Assembly (NCBI GenBank): GCA_016184235.1
Contig: JACPDC010000366.1
Span: 1-8,077 of the forward strand
Direction of reading: 5' to 3'
Source: Deltaproteobacteria bacterium
GTDB taxonomy: Bacteria; Desulfobacterota; Binatia; UBA9968
Length of the DNA stretch: 8,077 bases
The notes under the pieces are model-generated. The model worked only from the letters and a program-made list of their open reading frames with translations, made no database searches and was not told where the DNA came from. Within the stretch, counting starts at the first letter, position 1. Every line of letters starts with the position of its first letter. A program made the translations under genes and the position numbers. Shown piece after piece: positions 1 to 5,924 of this stretch.

Positions 1-32
1 CGAATCGTTTGAACGACTCGAACGGTTTGAAC
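1..32. repeat. Degenerate 9-bp tandem repeat, open at the window edge
   Basis: Three consecutive 9-mers are visible: CGTTTGAAC (6-14), GACTCGAAC (15-23) and GGTTTGAAC (24-32). The first five bases, CGAAT, fit the end of a further unit, so the array probably continues upstream of the window. The consensus is roughly GRYTYGAAC. It ends just before the AGAGG Shine-Dalgarno of the small-subunit gene. Function is unknown; it may be a simple intergenic repeat of this genome. Confidence 0.6.
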
Positions 33-46
33 AAAGAGGCTTGCGA

Positions 47-523
47 ATGAAGCTAACGTTTCAGTTGAACGGCCGGCCCATGGAGACGGAGTGCGAGCCG
101 CAGGAGACTCTGGCCGAGATTTTGCGCGAGCGGTTGAACCTGACCGGCACCAAAGTCTCGTGTGAGGTCCAGGTCTGCGGCGCCTGCACGGTTTTGGTCG
201 ATGGCCTGCCGGTCAGCTCCTGCACCACGCTCGCTTACGAAGTGCGTGATAAAAATGTCCTGACGGTCGAGGGGCTCGCACGGCCGGACGGCACGCTGCA
301 CCCCATCCAGCAGGCCTTCATCGATGAATTCGCCTTCCAGTGCGGCTTTTGCACGCCGGGAATGATCCTGGCGGCCAAGGCCCTGCTGGAGGAGAATCCC
401 AAGCCGACGGAGGCCGAAATCATCCATTTTATGGACGGCAACATCTGCCGCTGCACCGGTTATGTCCCGATCGTGCGCGCGATCCAGAAGGCGGCCGGAA
501 CTATGGCGAAAAAACAAGGATGA
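47..523 (+). CDS. Molybdenum hydroxylase small subunit, two [2Fe-2S] clusters (CoxS/XdhC-type)
   Basis: This is the electron-transfer subunit of a xanthine-dehydrogenase-superfamily molybdenum hydroxylase. It passes electrons from the molybdopterin site of the large subunit to FAD on the medium subunit, in the cytoplasm. The 158-aa length is normal for the family. The N-terminal plant-ferredoxin-type domain holds C39, C44, C47 and C59 (motif CEVQVCGACTV). The C-terminal helical domain holds C99 and C102 (CGFCTPG) and C134 and C136 (ICRCTGY). All eight cluster ligands are therefore present. I chose the ATG at 47 over the in-frame TTG at 41 because AGAGG at 35-39 lies 7 nt upstream of it and the family usually starts shortly before the first beta strand (MKLTFQLNG). 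The large and medium subunit genes follow on the same strand. Confidence 0.95.
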   Translation: MKLTFQLNGRPMETECEPQETLAEILRERLNLTGTKVSCEVQVCGACTVLVDGLPVSSCTTLAYEVRDKNVLTVEGLARPDGTLHPIQQAFIDEFAFQCGFCTPGMILAAKALLEENPKPTEAEIIHFMDGNICRCTGYVPIVRAIQKAAGTMAKKQG

Positions 524-587
524 AGGCGGAAGGTCATAGAAAAAGAGAGGACACAGAACGGACGCGCTCGGGGACTTACCTCGCTCG

Positions 588-753
588 CCGAAAGCAATAG
601 AGTTGTGGGTTCTTTGAACCTGCACGACTGGTGCTTTCGGTTCGCTCGGCAAGCCCCCTCGATTTATAGGGAGTGACCGAGGGGAGCGCGAATGAGGCTG
701 CGGACGTCCGACTGGAAAGCTTCGGTTTAAGCAGAGGTCCATCGGCCGCAGCC
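588..753. other. Structured intergenic element with three successive hairpins
   Basis: The 275-nt gap between the small- and large-subunit genes holds three stem-loops. The first (588-640) pairs 588-596 with 632-640 (9 bp), 601-607 with 623-629 (7 bp, one G-U) and 608-612 with 616-620 (5 bp), leaving a TTT loop: 21 pairs in 53 nt. The second pairs CCCCTCG (655-661) with CGAGGGG (678-684). The third pairs GGCTGCGG (696-703) with CCGCAGCC (746-753), with an inner GCTT/AAGC hairpin at 719-732. A CGCGCTC direct repeat lies on each side (563-569 and 759-765). It could be a mobile palindromic repeat, an mRNA processing or stabilising element, or a leader RNA for the large subunit. No known RNA family was recognised. 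Confidence 0.55.
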
Positions 754-798
754 GAAGGCGCGCTCCGCGAGGGAAACTCCTCTGAGAAACAATTTGGA

Positions 799-3093
799 AT
801 GAGCAAGCAGAAGAAACGCGATTTTCACGTCGTCAACCACTCGGTCCCGCGCCGCGACGGCCGGGCCAAGGTCACCGGCAAGGCCGCCTATGTGAGCGAC
901 TTGAAGCTCATCGGCATGGCCTACGCCAAGGTCCTGCGCAGCCCCTACGCCCACGCGAAGCTTGTTTCGATCGACACGTCGCGCGCCGCCTCGCAGCCGG
1001 GCGTCTATTGCGTCATCACCGGCAATGACCTCGAAGGGCTCGATCCCTACTACGGTCACGCGGTCAAGGACCACCCGCTGCTCGCCATCGAGAAAGTGCG
1101 CTACGCCGGCGAACCGGTAGCCGCGGTCGTCGCCGTCGATGAGCGCGCCGCCTTCGAGGCCCTCGAATACATCGACGTCCGGTACGAAGAGTTGAAGACG
1201 GTCTTGACGCCCCAGGAGGCTATGGCCAAGGACGCTCCCCTGCTCCACGAAAAGAAGTTCGAGGCCGGCGCGCTGCGCGGCTTCGAAGGCGATGTCACCG
1301 CCGGCCGGGGAACCAATCTCTGCCAGGAGCATCACATCAAATGGGGCGACGTAGAAGAGGCATTCAAAAAGGCCGCCGCCGTGATCGAAGGGGAATACTA
1401 TTTTCCGATGACCTACGCCTACGCGATGGAGGCCTACGTAGCGATCGCGGATGTCAACGACAATGGCGTCACGATCTATTCCTCCGCCCAGCATCCCTTC
1501 ATGGTGCGCCATGATCTCAAATCCATCTTCAACCTGCCGGTGAGCCAGGTCCGCTTGATCGTCCCTTTTGTCGGCGGCGGCTACGGCAGCAAATCCTACA
1601 CCAAGATCGAGCCGCTGGTTGCCGCCTGCTCCTGGAAAGCCAAGCGGCCGGTGAAGCTGCAGCTCACCGTCGAGGAGGCGATGCTCACGACCCGCAGCGA
1701 CGACGCCTACACCTGGATGCGCACGGCGGTGGACGCCAACGGCAAAATCATCGCCCGTCAGGCGAAGATTTACATGAACACGGGCGCGTACGCCGAGAAC
1801 AGCCCGCTGGTCGTCGAGAAATCGACCAACCGCTGCGTCGGGCCCTATGCCATTCCAAACGTACAGATCGACAATTACTCCTTCTACACCAACACCGTGC
1901 CGGCCAGTTCCTATCGCGGCTTCGGATGCGCCCAGGTGACGCTGCCGGGCGAATCCCAGATCGACGAGCTGGCGGCAAAAATCGGCAAGGACCCCTACGA
2001 GTTCCGTCTGGCGAACGTGGCCAAACCCGGCCAGGAGTTCTTCCCCAAGATGCGTCCCTTCGACGGCACCCTCGAGGAAGATTTGGCAATCGCCGCCAAG
2101 GCCATCGGCTGGAAGGAGCCTTTGGCAAGAGGCCGTGGCCGAAGCGTCGCCTGCTCCGGCAGCGACGCCGGCGCTTATCCACTGACTTCAACGGCGGTGC
2201 GCGTCCATGCCGACGGCTCCGCGACGATCATGACCGGCAGCACCGAGCTGGGCCAGGGAAGTCACACCGTCATTCCCCAGATCGCCGCCGAAGAGTTGGG
2301 AGTTCCGTTCGAAAACGTCCGCGTGGTCTCGTCGGACACAGCCATTACTCCTTACGATCGCTCCACCGGCGCCAGCCGGACCACCACCCTGATGGGCAGC
2401 GCCGTTTTAGAGGCGAGCCGCGAGGCGATCCAGCAGATGGTGGTGATGGCCGCGGACGTGCTCAAGGTAAAGGTCGAAGAGATTCAAGTCGTTCGCGGCG
2501 GTGTGCGCTGCGGCGAAGCCCAGCTCAACTGGTCGGAAGTCATCAGCAGGTTCTACGGTCTTCCCGACGGTGAAGTCATCGGCCGCGCCTATATCCGCAA
2601 GGCCGGCAAATTTTCCCAGCTGCCGGTCTTCTGGGAGACCGCCTGCACCGGGGTCGAAGTCTCGGTCGACGAAGAGACGGGCAAGATCGAAATGGAGAAG
2701 CTCGCCACGGTCGGCGACGTCGGCCTGGCCATTAATCCCGCGCTGGCGGAAGGTCAAGATATCGGAGCCGCCACCATGGGAATGGGCATCGGCCTTTTTG
2801 AAGAGCTCGTTTACCAGGGTCCGCAGTTGATGAACGGCTCCATCCTGGATTACCGGCTGCCGCGCTTCTCGGACCTCCCGAAAAAGGTCGAGCTGCACCT
2901 GGTGGAGAACCAGGACGGCGTCGGTCCCTACGGCGCCAAGGGCGGCGGTGAGGCTTCGCTCAACTCCATGGCGGCGAACATCGCCAACGCTGTCGCTCGC
3001 GCCGTCGGGGTTCGCATCCGCCAGGCGCCGCTCACGCCGGAAAGGGTCTGGCGCGCCCTCAAAGAGAAGGAAAAAGTAAAAAGTCAAAAGTAA
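799..3093 (+). CDS. Molybdenum hydroxylase large subunit, molybdopterin-binding (xanthine dehydrogenase superfamily)
   Basis: This is the catalytic subunit that binds the molybdopterin cofactor and hydroxylates its substrate with water-derived oxygen. The 764-aa length is normal. An N-terminal a/b-hammerhead domain starts at SVPRRDGRAKVTGKA (15-29). Mo-site motifs follow: Q231 (AQHPF), GGGYGSK (259-265), SYRGFG (371-376), GQGSHT (485-490) and GAKGGGE (712-718), where E718 matches the catalytic Glu. The SYRGFG loop resembles xanthine, nicotinate or aromatic-acyl-CoA hydroxylases and lacks the Cys loop (AYxCSFR) of form I CO dehydrogenase. The usual MEP motif reads AMEAY (209-213). I chose the ATG at 799 because homology begins right after it; an in-frame GTG at 673 would add 42 residues encoded by the hairpin element. 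No good SD precedes 799. The tail KEKEKVKSQK is encoded by a repeat. The substrate cannot be deduced. Confidence 0.93.
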   Translation: MSKQKKRDFHVVNHSVPRRDGRAKVTGKAAYVSDLKLIGMAYAKVLRSPYAHAKLVSIDTSRAASQPGVYCVITGNDLEGLDPYYGHAVKDHPLLAIEKVRYAGEPVAAVVAVDERAAFEALEYIDVRYEELKTVLTPQEAMAKDAPLLHEKKFEAGALRGFEGDVTAGRGTNLCQEHHIKWGDVEEAFKKAAAVIEGEYYFPMTYAYAMEAYVAIADVNDNGVTIYSSAQHPFMVRHDLKSIFNLPVSQVRLIVPFVGGGYGSKSYTKIEPLVAACSWKAKRPVKLQLTVEEAMLTTRSDDAYTWMRTAVDANGKIIARQAKIYMNTGAYAENSPLVVEKSTNRCVGPYAIPNVQIDNYSFYTNTVPASSYRGFGCAQVTLPGESQIDELAAKIGKDPYEFRLANVAKPGQEFFPKMRPFDGTLEEDLAIAAKAIGWKEPLARGRGRSVACSGSDAGAYPLTSTAVRVHADGSATIMTGSTELGQGSHTVIPQIAAEELGVPFENVRVVSSDTAITPYDRSTGASRTTTLMGSAVLEASREAIQQMVVMAADVLKVKVEEIQVVRGGVRCGEAQLNWSEVISRFYGLPDGEVIGRAYIRKAGKFSQLPVFWETACTGVEVSVDEETGKIEMEKLATVGDVGLAINPALAEGQDIGAATMGMGIGLFEELVYQGPQLMNGSILDYRLPRFSDLPKKVELHLVENQDGVGPYGAKGGGEASLNSMAANIANAVARAVGVRIRQAPLTPERVWRALKEKEKVKSQK

Positions 3094-3139
3094 AAAAGCC
3101 CTCCCTTTTGCCTTTTTAATTTTGCCTTTTGACTTGTTG
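3071..3139. repeat. Mirrored heptamer repeat array between large- and medium-subunit genes
   Basis: The left arm is four 7-mers: AAAAAGT (3071-3077), AAAAAGT (3078-3084), CAAAAGT (3085-3091) and AAAAAAG (3092-3098). After CCCTCC (3099-3104) the right arm has complementary-type 7-mers: CTTTTGC (3105), CTTTTTA (3112), ATTTTGC (3119), CTTTTGA (3126) and a decayed CTTGTTG (3133-3139). AAGTCAAAAG (3081-3090) and CTTTTGACTT (3126-3135) form a perfect 10-bp inverted repeat. The left arm supplies the last codons and stop of the large subunit, and the right arm ends 2 nt before the medium-subunit ATG, leaving no visible SD there. Confidence 0.8.
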
Positions 3140-3141
3140 TT

Positions 3142-4035
3142 ATGATGCCCTTAAGACGTTTCCAAATGCACCAGCCGAAGAGCGTAGGCGAGGCGGCGGA
3201 GATGCTCGCCCGCTTCGGCGAGAAGGGACGTCTCTACGCCGGCGGCACCGAGCTTCTGCTCGCGATGAAGCACGATCTCTTGCGCTACGAGCACCTGGTC
3301 GACATCAAGACCGTGCCTGGCCTGGATAAGATCGAAGCGAAAAATTCCTCCCTCAGCATCGGCGGAACGGTGACGCATCGGGAAATAGAGAAATCCGCCG
3401 TCGTGCGCGAGCGGCTGCCGGTGATGGCGGAGATGACGCGACATATAGCCAACGTGCGCGTGCGGGCCACGGGAACTCTGGGCGGCAACATCTGTTTTGC
3501 CGAGCCCCATTCGGACCCGGCAACTCTCTTGCTGGCGCTGGGGGCGGTTGCCAAGGTTCAAGGGAAGAGCGGGGAAAAAGCCTTGTCCATGAGCGAGATC
3601 CTCATGGGCGCCTACGAAACCGCTCTTGCCGCCGATGAGATTCTCACCGCCATCGAGATTCCTCTTCCCGCGAAATCCCAGCGCGCCGCCTACCTCAAAT
3701 TCCAAACTCACGAGCGCCCGACCCTGGGTCTGGCGTTGGTTTTAAGTCTGGACGAGAGCGGGCGCGCCATTACCAAGGCCGCGGCTGCCGTGGGGAGTGT
3801 CGCTCCCAAACCGTGCCGCTCGGAGCAGGCGGAGGCCCTCTTGACGGGTCCGAGGGAGAAAGTGGAAAGACAGCTAAGCGAGGCCTCTGGGGCGCTCGCC
3901 GACGCCGCCGATCCCGTGGACGACCTCGAGGGGAGCGCCGAGTACAAGCGTCACCTGATCGGCGTCTATCTCCGCCGCGCCTTCGCCCAGGTCTTGTCAG
4001 GCAACCCTCCGGGCAGAGAAAAAATCGCCGATTAG
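3142..4035 (+). CDS. Molybdenum hydroxylase medium subunit, FAD-binding (CoxM-type)
   Basis: This is the flavoprotein subunit that takes electrons from the small-subunit iron-sulfur clusters and passes them to an external acceptor. At 297 aa it is typical of CoxM-like proteins. The N-terminal FAD_binding_5 domain shows the two FAD pyrophosphate-binding motifs, YAGGTELL (32-39) and TGTLGGN (110-116). The C-terminal CO_deh_flav_C domain ends with EYKRHLIGVYLRRAF (267-281). No extra cysteine cluster is seen (only C118 and C225), so the [4Fe-4S] insertion of 4-hydroxybenzoyl-CoA reductase is absent. The ATG at 3142 or the adjacent ATG at 3145 fits the family start (RRFQMHQPKS). Neither has a visible SD because the heptamer array runs up to this point. 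It is the last gene of the + strand operon, and its 3' end overlaps the terminator of the opposing operon. Confidence 0.93.
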   Translation: MMPLRRFQMHQPKSVGEAAEMLARFGEKGRLYAGGTELLLAMKHDLLRYEHLVDIKTVPGLDKIEAKNSSLSIGGTVTHREIEKSAVVRERLPVMAEMTRHIANVRVRATGTLGGNICFAEPHSDPATLLLALGAVAKVQGKSGEKALSMSEILMGAYETALAADEILTAIEIPLPAKSQRAAYLKFQTHERPTLGLALVLSLDESGRAITKAAAAVGSVAPKPCRSEQAEALLTGPREKVERQLSEASGALADAADPVDDLEGSAEYKRHLIGVYLRRAFAQVLSGNPPGREKIAD

Positions 4036-4049
4036 GGCAACCGCGGCGA
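4019..4049 (-). terminator. Intrinsic terminator of the - strand operon
   Basis: Read on the - strand, TCGCCG (4049-4044), a 13-nt loop and CGGCGA (4030-4025) form a 6-bp GC-rich stem, followed at once by six T (4024-4019). The stem begins one base beyond the amidotransferase stop codon (4051-4053). The T-tract and one arm lie inside the last codons of the convergent FAD-subunit gene. On the + strand the same hairpin is followed by CTTAAAG with no T-run, so it looks directional. Confidence 0.8.
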
Positions 4050-4050
4050 C

Positions 4051-4902
4051 TTAAAGCGGACTCAGCCGCACACGCAAATCTTCATGGACCACGAGCATGT
4101 GGTTGCTGTGGATTTTTTTCCAGTCTCCCTTCCTATTGGTGAGCCTCTCGGAGACGATGAGAACGGTATGCTCCTTCGGGTCGGAGCGTCTCATCCGGCA
4201 AATGCCGTCTTTGATCTCGTATTGGCTCCCCTCCGAGTAGTAGAGCGTCGGCGCCCGCAGCCTCGGCCTCGAGACATAGCGCGTGGCGACCACGTAGTTT
4301 CCATCCGTAACCGCCAAATTCAAGTACGAGGGCTCCCGAATCTGGTGGCGCTTTTTGATCTCCTCGATCTCCGCAAAGCTCTTTTTGAGCGCCCGCACCA
4401 TCTCGGCCTCGCCCGCCTCTTCCCTCTTTGCGCCCAAGTTTTCCAGGAGCAGGGCGAAAAAGTGCTCGGAATCGGTTTGGCCCCTGATCCACTCATACAC
4501 CTCATCGGAAAGGCGGCGCCTCAAGAACCGCTTCACATGATGGAAGCCGTCGATGTTGCCATTATGCATGAAGAGGTACTGTCTATAATGAAAGGGATGG
4601 CAGTTGGTCTCGGAGACCTCTCCGTGGCTGGCCGCGCGCACGTGGGCGAAGATGCAGTCCGAGCGAATCTTCGGCGCGATGTAGCGCAAGTTGCGATCGT
4701 TCCAGGCGGGCCGAACCGAGACGAAGACTCCCGGATCAGGATCGATCTCTTTGGCGTACCAGCCGATGCCGAAGCCGTCGCCGTTTAGAGGCTCCTTCAT
4801 CTCGTGCGCATGGGCGCTCTGGCGGATGAGGGAGTTTACCGGCTGAAAGAGCAGATCGTCCACGCAAATGGATCGCCCGCGATAGGCGAGGAAACGGCAC
4901 AT
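4051..4902 (-). CDS. Class II glutamine amidotransferase (YafJ/EgtC-like GATase)
   Basis: This is a predicted cytoplasmic N-terminal-nucleophile glutaminase that releases ammonia from glutamine, or cleaves a gamma-glutamyl amide in EgtC-type members. After Met removal C2 (MCRFLAYRG) is the nucleophile. Other family motifs are LNGDGFGIGWY (39-49), HVRAASHG (87-94), the oxyanion-hole HNGNID (113-118) and the glutamine-binding TDSEHFF (143-149). The C-terminal VSERL...WKKIHSNHML stretch (250-270) is typical of YafJ-like stand-alone domains. At 283 aa it has no fused synthase domain. A strong AGGAGG lies at 4913-4908, 5 nt before the ATG. It is the last gene of the - strand operon, 29 nt after the binding-protein gene, behind a hairpin. 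No ergothioneine genes are nearby, so an EgtC role is unsupported, and its real acceptor is unknown. Confidence 0.93.
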   Translation of the reverse strand: MCRFLAYRGRSICVDDLLFQPVNSLIRQSAHAHEMKEPLNGDGFGIGWYAKEIDPDPGVFVSVRPAWNDRNLRYIAPKIRSDCIFAHVRAASHGEVSETNCHPFHYRQYLFMHNGNIDGFHHVKRFLRRRLSDEVYEWIRGQTDSEHFFALLLENLGAKREEAGEAEMVRALKKSFAEIEEIKKRHQIREPSYLNLAVTDGNYVVATRYVSRPRLRAPTLYYSEGSQYEIKDGICRMRRSDPKEHTVLIVSERLTNRKGDWKKIHSNHMLVVHEDLRVRLSPL

Positions 4903-4914
4903 GCCCTCCTCCTC

Positions 4915-4936
4915 GGTAAAGCGCCCTCGCTTTACC
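4915..4936 (-). promoter_or_regulatory. Intercistronic 9-bp hairpin over the binding-protein stop codon
   Basis: GGTAAAGCG (4936-4928 on the - strand) and CGCTTTACC (4923-4915) form a perfect 9-bp stem with a 4-nt loop (AGGG). The TAA stop of the binding-protein gene is in the upstream arm. The AGGAGG SD of the amidotransferase gene begins 2 nt after the downstream arm (4913). No T-tract follows, so it is not an intrinsic terminator. The likely role is 3'-end protection of the binding-protein mRNA, tuning of downstream translation, or both. Confidence 0.65.
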
Positions 4937-5900
4937 TGCTCCCTTCCCCGATCTCCTTAAGCAGGCTCCAGTCCACCACCTGGCTCAAAGGAATCTCCTT
5001 GGTCATCTTGATCCGCTCCTTGGCCAGCTGGATATCGAGCAGGAGTCCCTTGTCCGAGACAAAGCCGTCATCGGCGAAGGAGCCGATGGAGGCGTCGTAG
5101 GCGCCCGCGGCCTGGGAAGGCTTGATGCCGAGATAGTCGGTCATCAGCTGCAGCGTCTCAGCCCGGTTCTGCTTCATGAAGCGCGTGCCCCTGAGGGTCG
5201 CGCGAATGACTTTCTTCACCTGCTCTCTTTCAGTCTGAAGTTTTCTGTCGGTCACTCCAATCCCTGAGAGCGGGAGATCCGTGATCTCCGCGAGGTTAAG
5301 CAGTCGCTTGAGCCCTTCCTCCTCGGCCTTGGCGGCGAATGCCACGTCGATGGCCGTGGCGTCGATCGATCCGGCGCGGATCGCCGCCAGACGCATGGGG
5401 CTCTCCCCGCTCACGATAATCTTGAGATCTTTGTCCGGATTGAGACCGAAGTGGCGGGCAGCCACACGGGACAGATAGTCGACGGTGCCGGCAAAGGAAT
5501 CGACCCCTACCGTCTTTCCTCTAAGCTCCTGGGGCGATCTTATCTCCGGCCTGGCGATAAGAATGTGAAGCGGCCGCGCGGCCATCGCCGCCACCACCTT
5601 GATCGGCACGCCGGTCACCGCCGCTCGCAGCGCCGAGCCCCAGGCGAGCAGGTAATCGACATCCCCGGTCACCAACGCCTTCACGCCGATTTGGGGCTGC
5701 ATCTGGATCTTTCTTACCTCCAGCCCCTCGTCTTTGAAGTATCCCTTGCGCATCGCCACGACCACGGGAAACTCAAACAGGCCGCGGCTGGGCGTGGCCA
5801 TCATGACGCGCTCCGCGGCTGCCGCGGGCATAAATCCCTGCGCGCCCAAAACAAACCAAAAGGCCAAAACCGGGATTGTGACAGCTTTCGTGCTTATCAT
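4932..5900 (-). CDS. ABC-type substrate-binding protein, NMT1/THI5-like (nitrate/sulfonate/taurine type)
   Basis: This is a predicted periplasmic solute receptor of the SsuA/TauA/ThiY class. Residues 1-29 form a Sec signal peptide: K5, a hydrophobic core (VTIPVLAFWFVLGA) and a likely cleavage after the AAAA at 26-29. The mature part follows the fold order: GLFEFPVVVAMRKGYFKDEGL (40-60, the usual xxAxxxGYFxxEGL motif), VTGDVDYLLAWGSAL (77-91), ELRGKTVGVDSFAGTVDYL (125-143) and RAGSIDATAID (175-185). The 322-aa length is normal. The ATG at 5900 was chosen over longer upstream options because the signal peptide starts there and AGGAG (5912-5908) lies 7 nt before it. The ligand is unknown; members of this family bind sulfonates, nitrate, pyrimidine precursors and aromatic acids. 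No permease or ATPase gene is in the window. It lies 23 nt after the racemase-like gene. Confidence 0.92.
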   Translation of the reverse strand: MISTKAVTIPVLAFWFVLGAQGFMPAAAAERVMMATPSRGLFEFPVVVAMRKGYFKDEGLEVRKIQMQPQIGVKALVTGDVDYLLAWGSALRAAVTGVPIKVVAAMAARPLHILIARPEIRSPQELRGKTVGVDSFAGTVDYLSRVAARHFGLNPDKDLKIIVSGESPMRLAAIRAGSIDATAIDVAFAAKAEEEGLKRLLNLAEITDLPLSGIGVTDRKLQTEREQVKKVIRATLRGTRFMKQNRAETLQLMTDYLGIKPSQAAGAYDASIGSFADDGFVSDKGLLLDIQLAKERIKMTKEIPLSQVVDWSLLKEIGEGSR

Positions 5901-5912
5901 GGCCTTACTCCT

Positions 5913-5924
5913 AGCCGCGCGGCT
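5913..5924. repeat. Perfect 12-bp palindrome in the racemase/binding-protein gap
   Basis: AGCCGCGCGGCT is self-complementary over 12 bp. It runs from the last base of the racemase-like stop codon to the base just upstream of the AGGAG SD of the binding-protein gene. As RNA it could form a small hairpin or simply reflect GC-rich sequence. Role unknown. Confidence 0.35.

Noticed and set aside
520..600. 26-codon frame beginning at an ATGA overlap with the small-subunit stop
   Set aside because: It encodes a short, highly charged peptide with no recognisable family and runs into the first hairpin arm; a chance frame is more likely.
588..640. First hairpin of the gap as an intrinsic terminator
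   Set aside because: No T-tract follows 640, and the stem has a long arm with internal loops rather than a compact GC stem.
53..742. Long open frame on the - strand across the small subunit and the gap
   Set aside because: It is antisense to a gene with all eight cluster cysteines; such open frames are expected in GC-rich coding DNA.
673..798. GTG at 673 as start of the large subunit, adding 42 residues
   Set aside because: The added residues are encoded by the hairpin element, have no family resemblance and have no properly spaced SD; known family N-termini begin just after the ATG at 799.
727..3087. Long - strand and alternative + frames inside the large-subunit gene
   Set aside because: They are shadows of the large-subunit gene with no family motifs; the true frame holds every molybdopterin-site motif.
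47..4035. Naming the three subunits coxS, coxL and coxM (CO dehydrogenase)
   Set aside because: The large subunit lacks the AYxCSFR loop that defines form I CO dehydrogenase; only the subunit architecture is shared.
3142..4035. 4-hydroxybenzoyl-CoA reductase beta subunit
   Set aside because: That subunit carries an extra cysteine-rich [4Fe-4S] insertion; this protein has only two scattered cysteines.
4025..4053. The 4025-4049 hairpin as a terminator for the + strand hydroxylase operon
   Set aside because: On the + strand it is followed by CTTAAAG with no run of T.
4084..4788. 234-codon + strand frame opposite the amidotransferase gene
   Set aside because: It is antisense to a gene with complete class II amidotransferase motifs and a strong SD.
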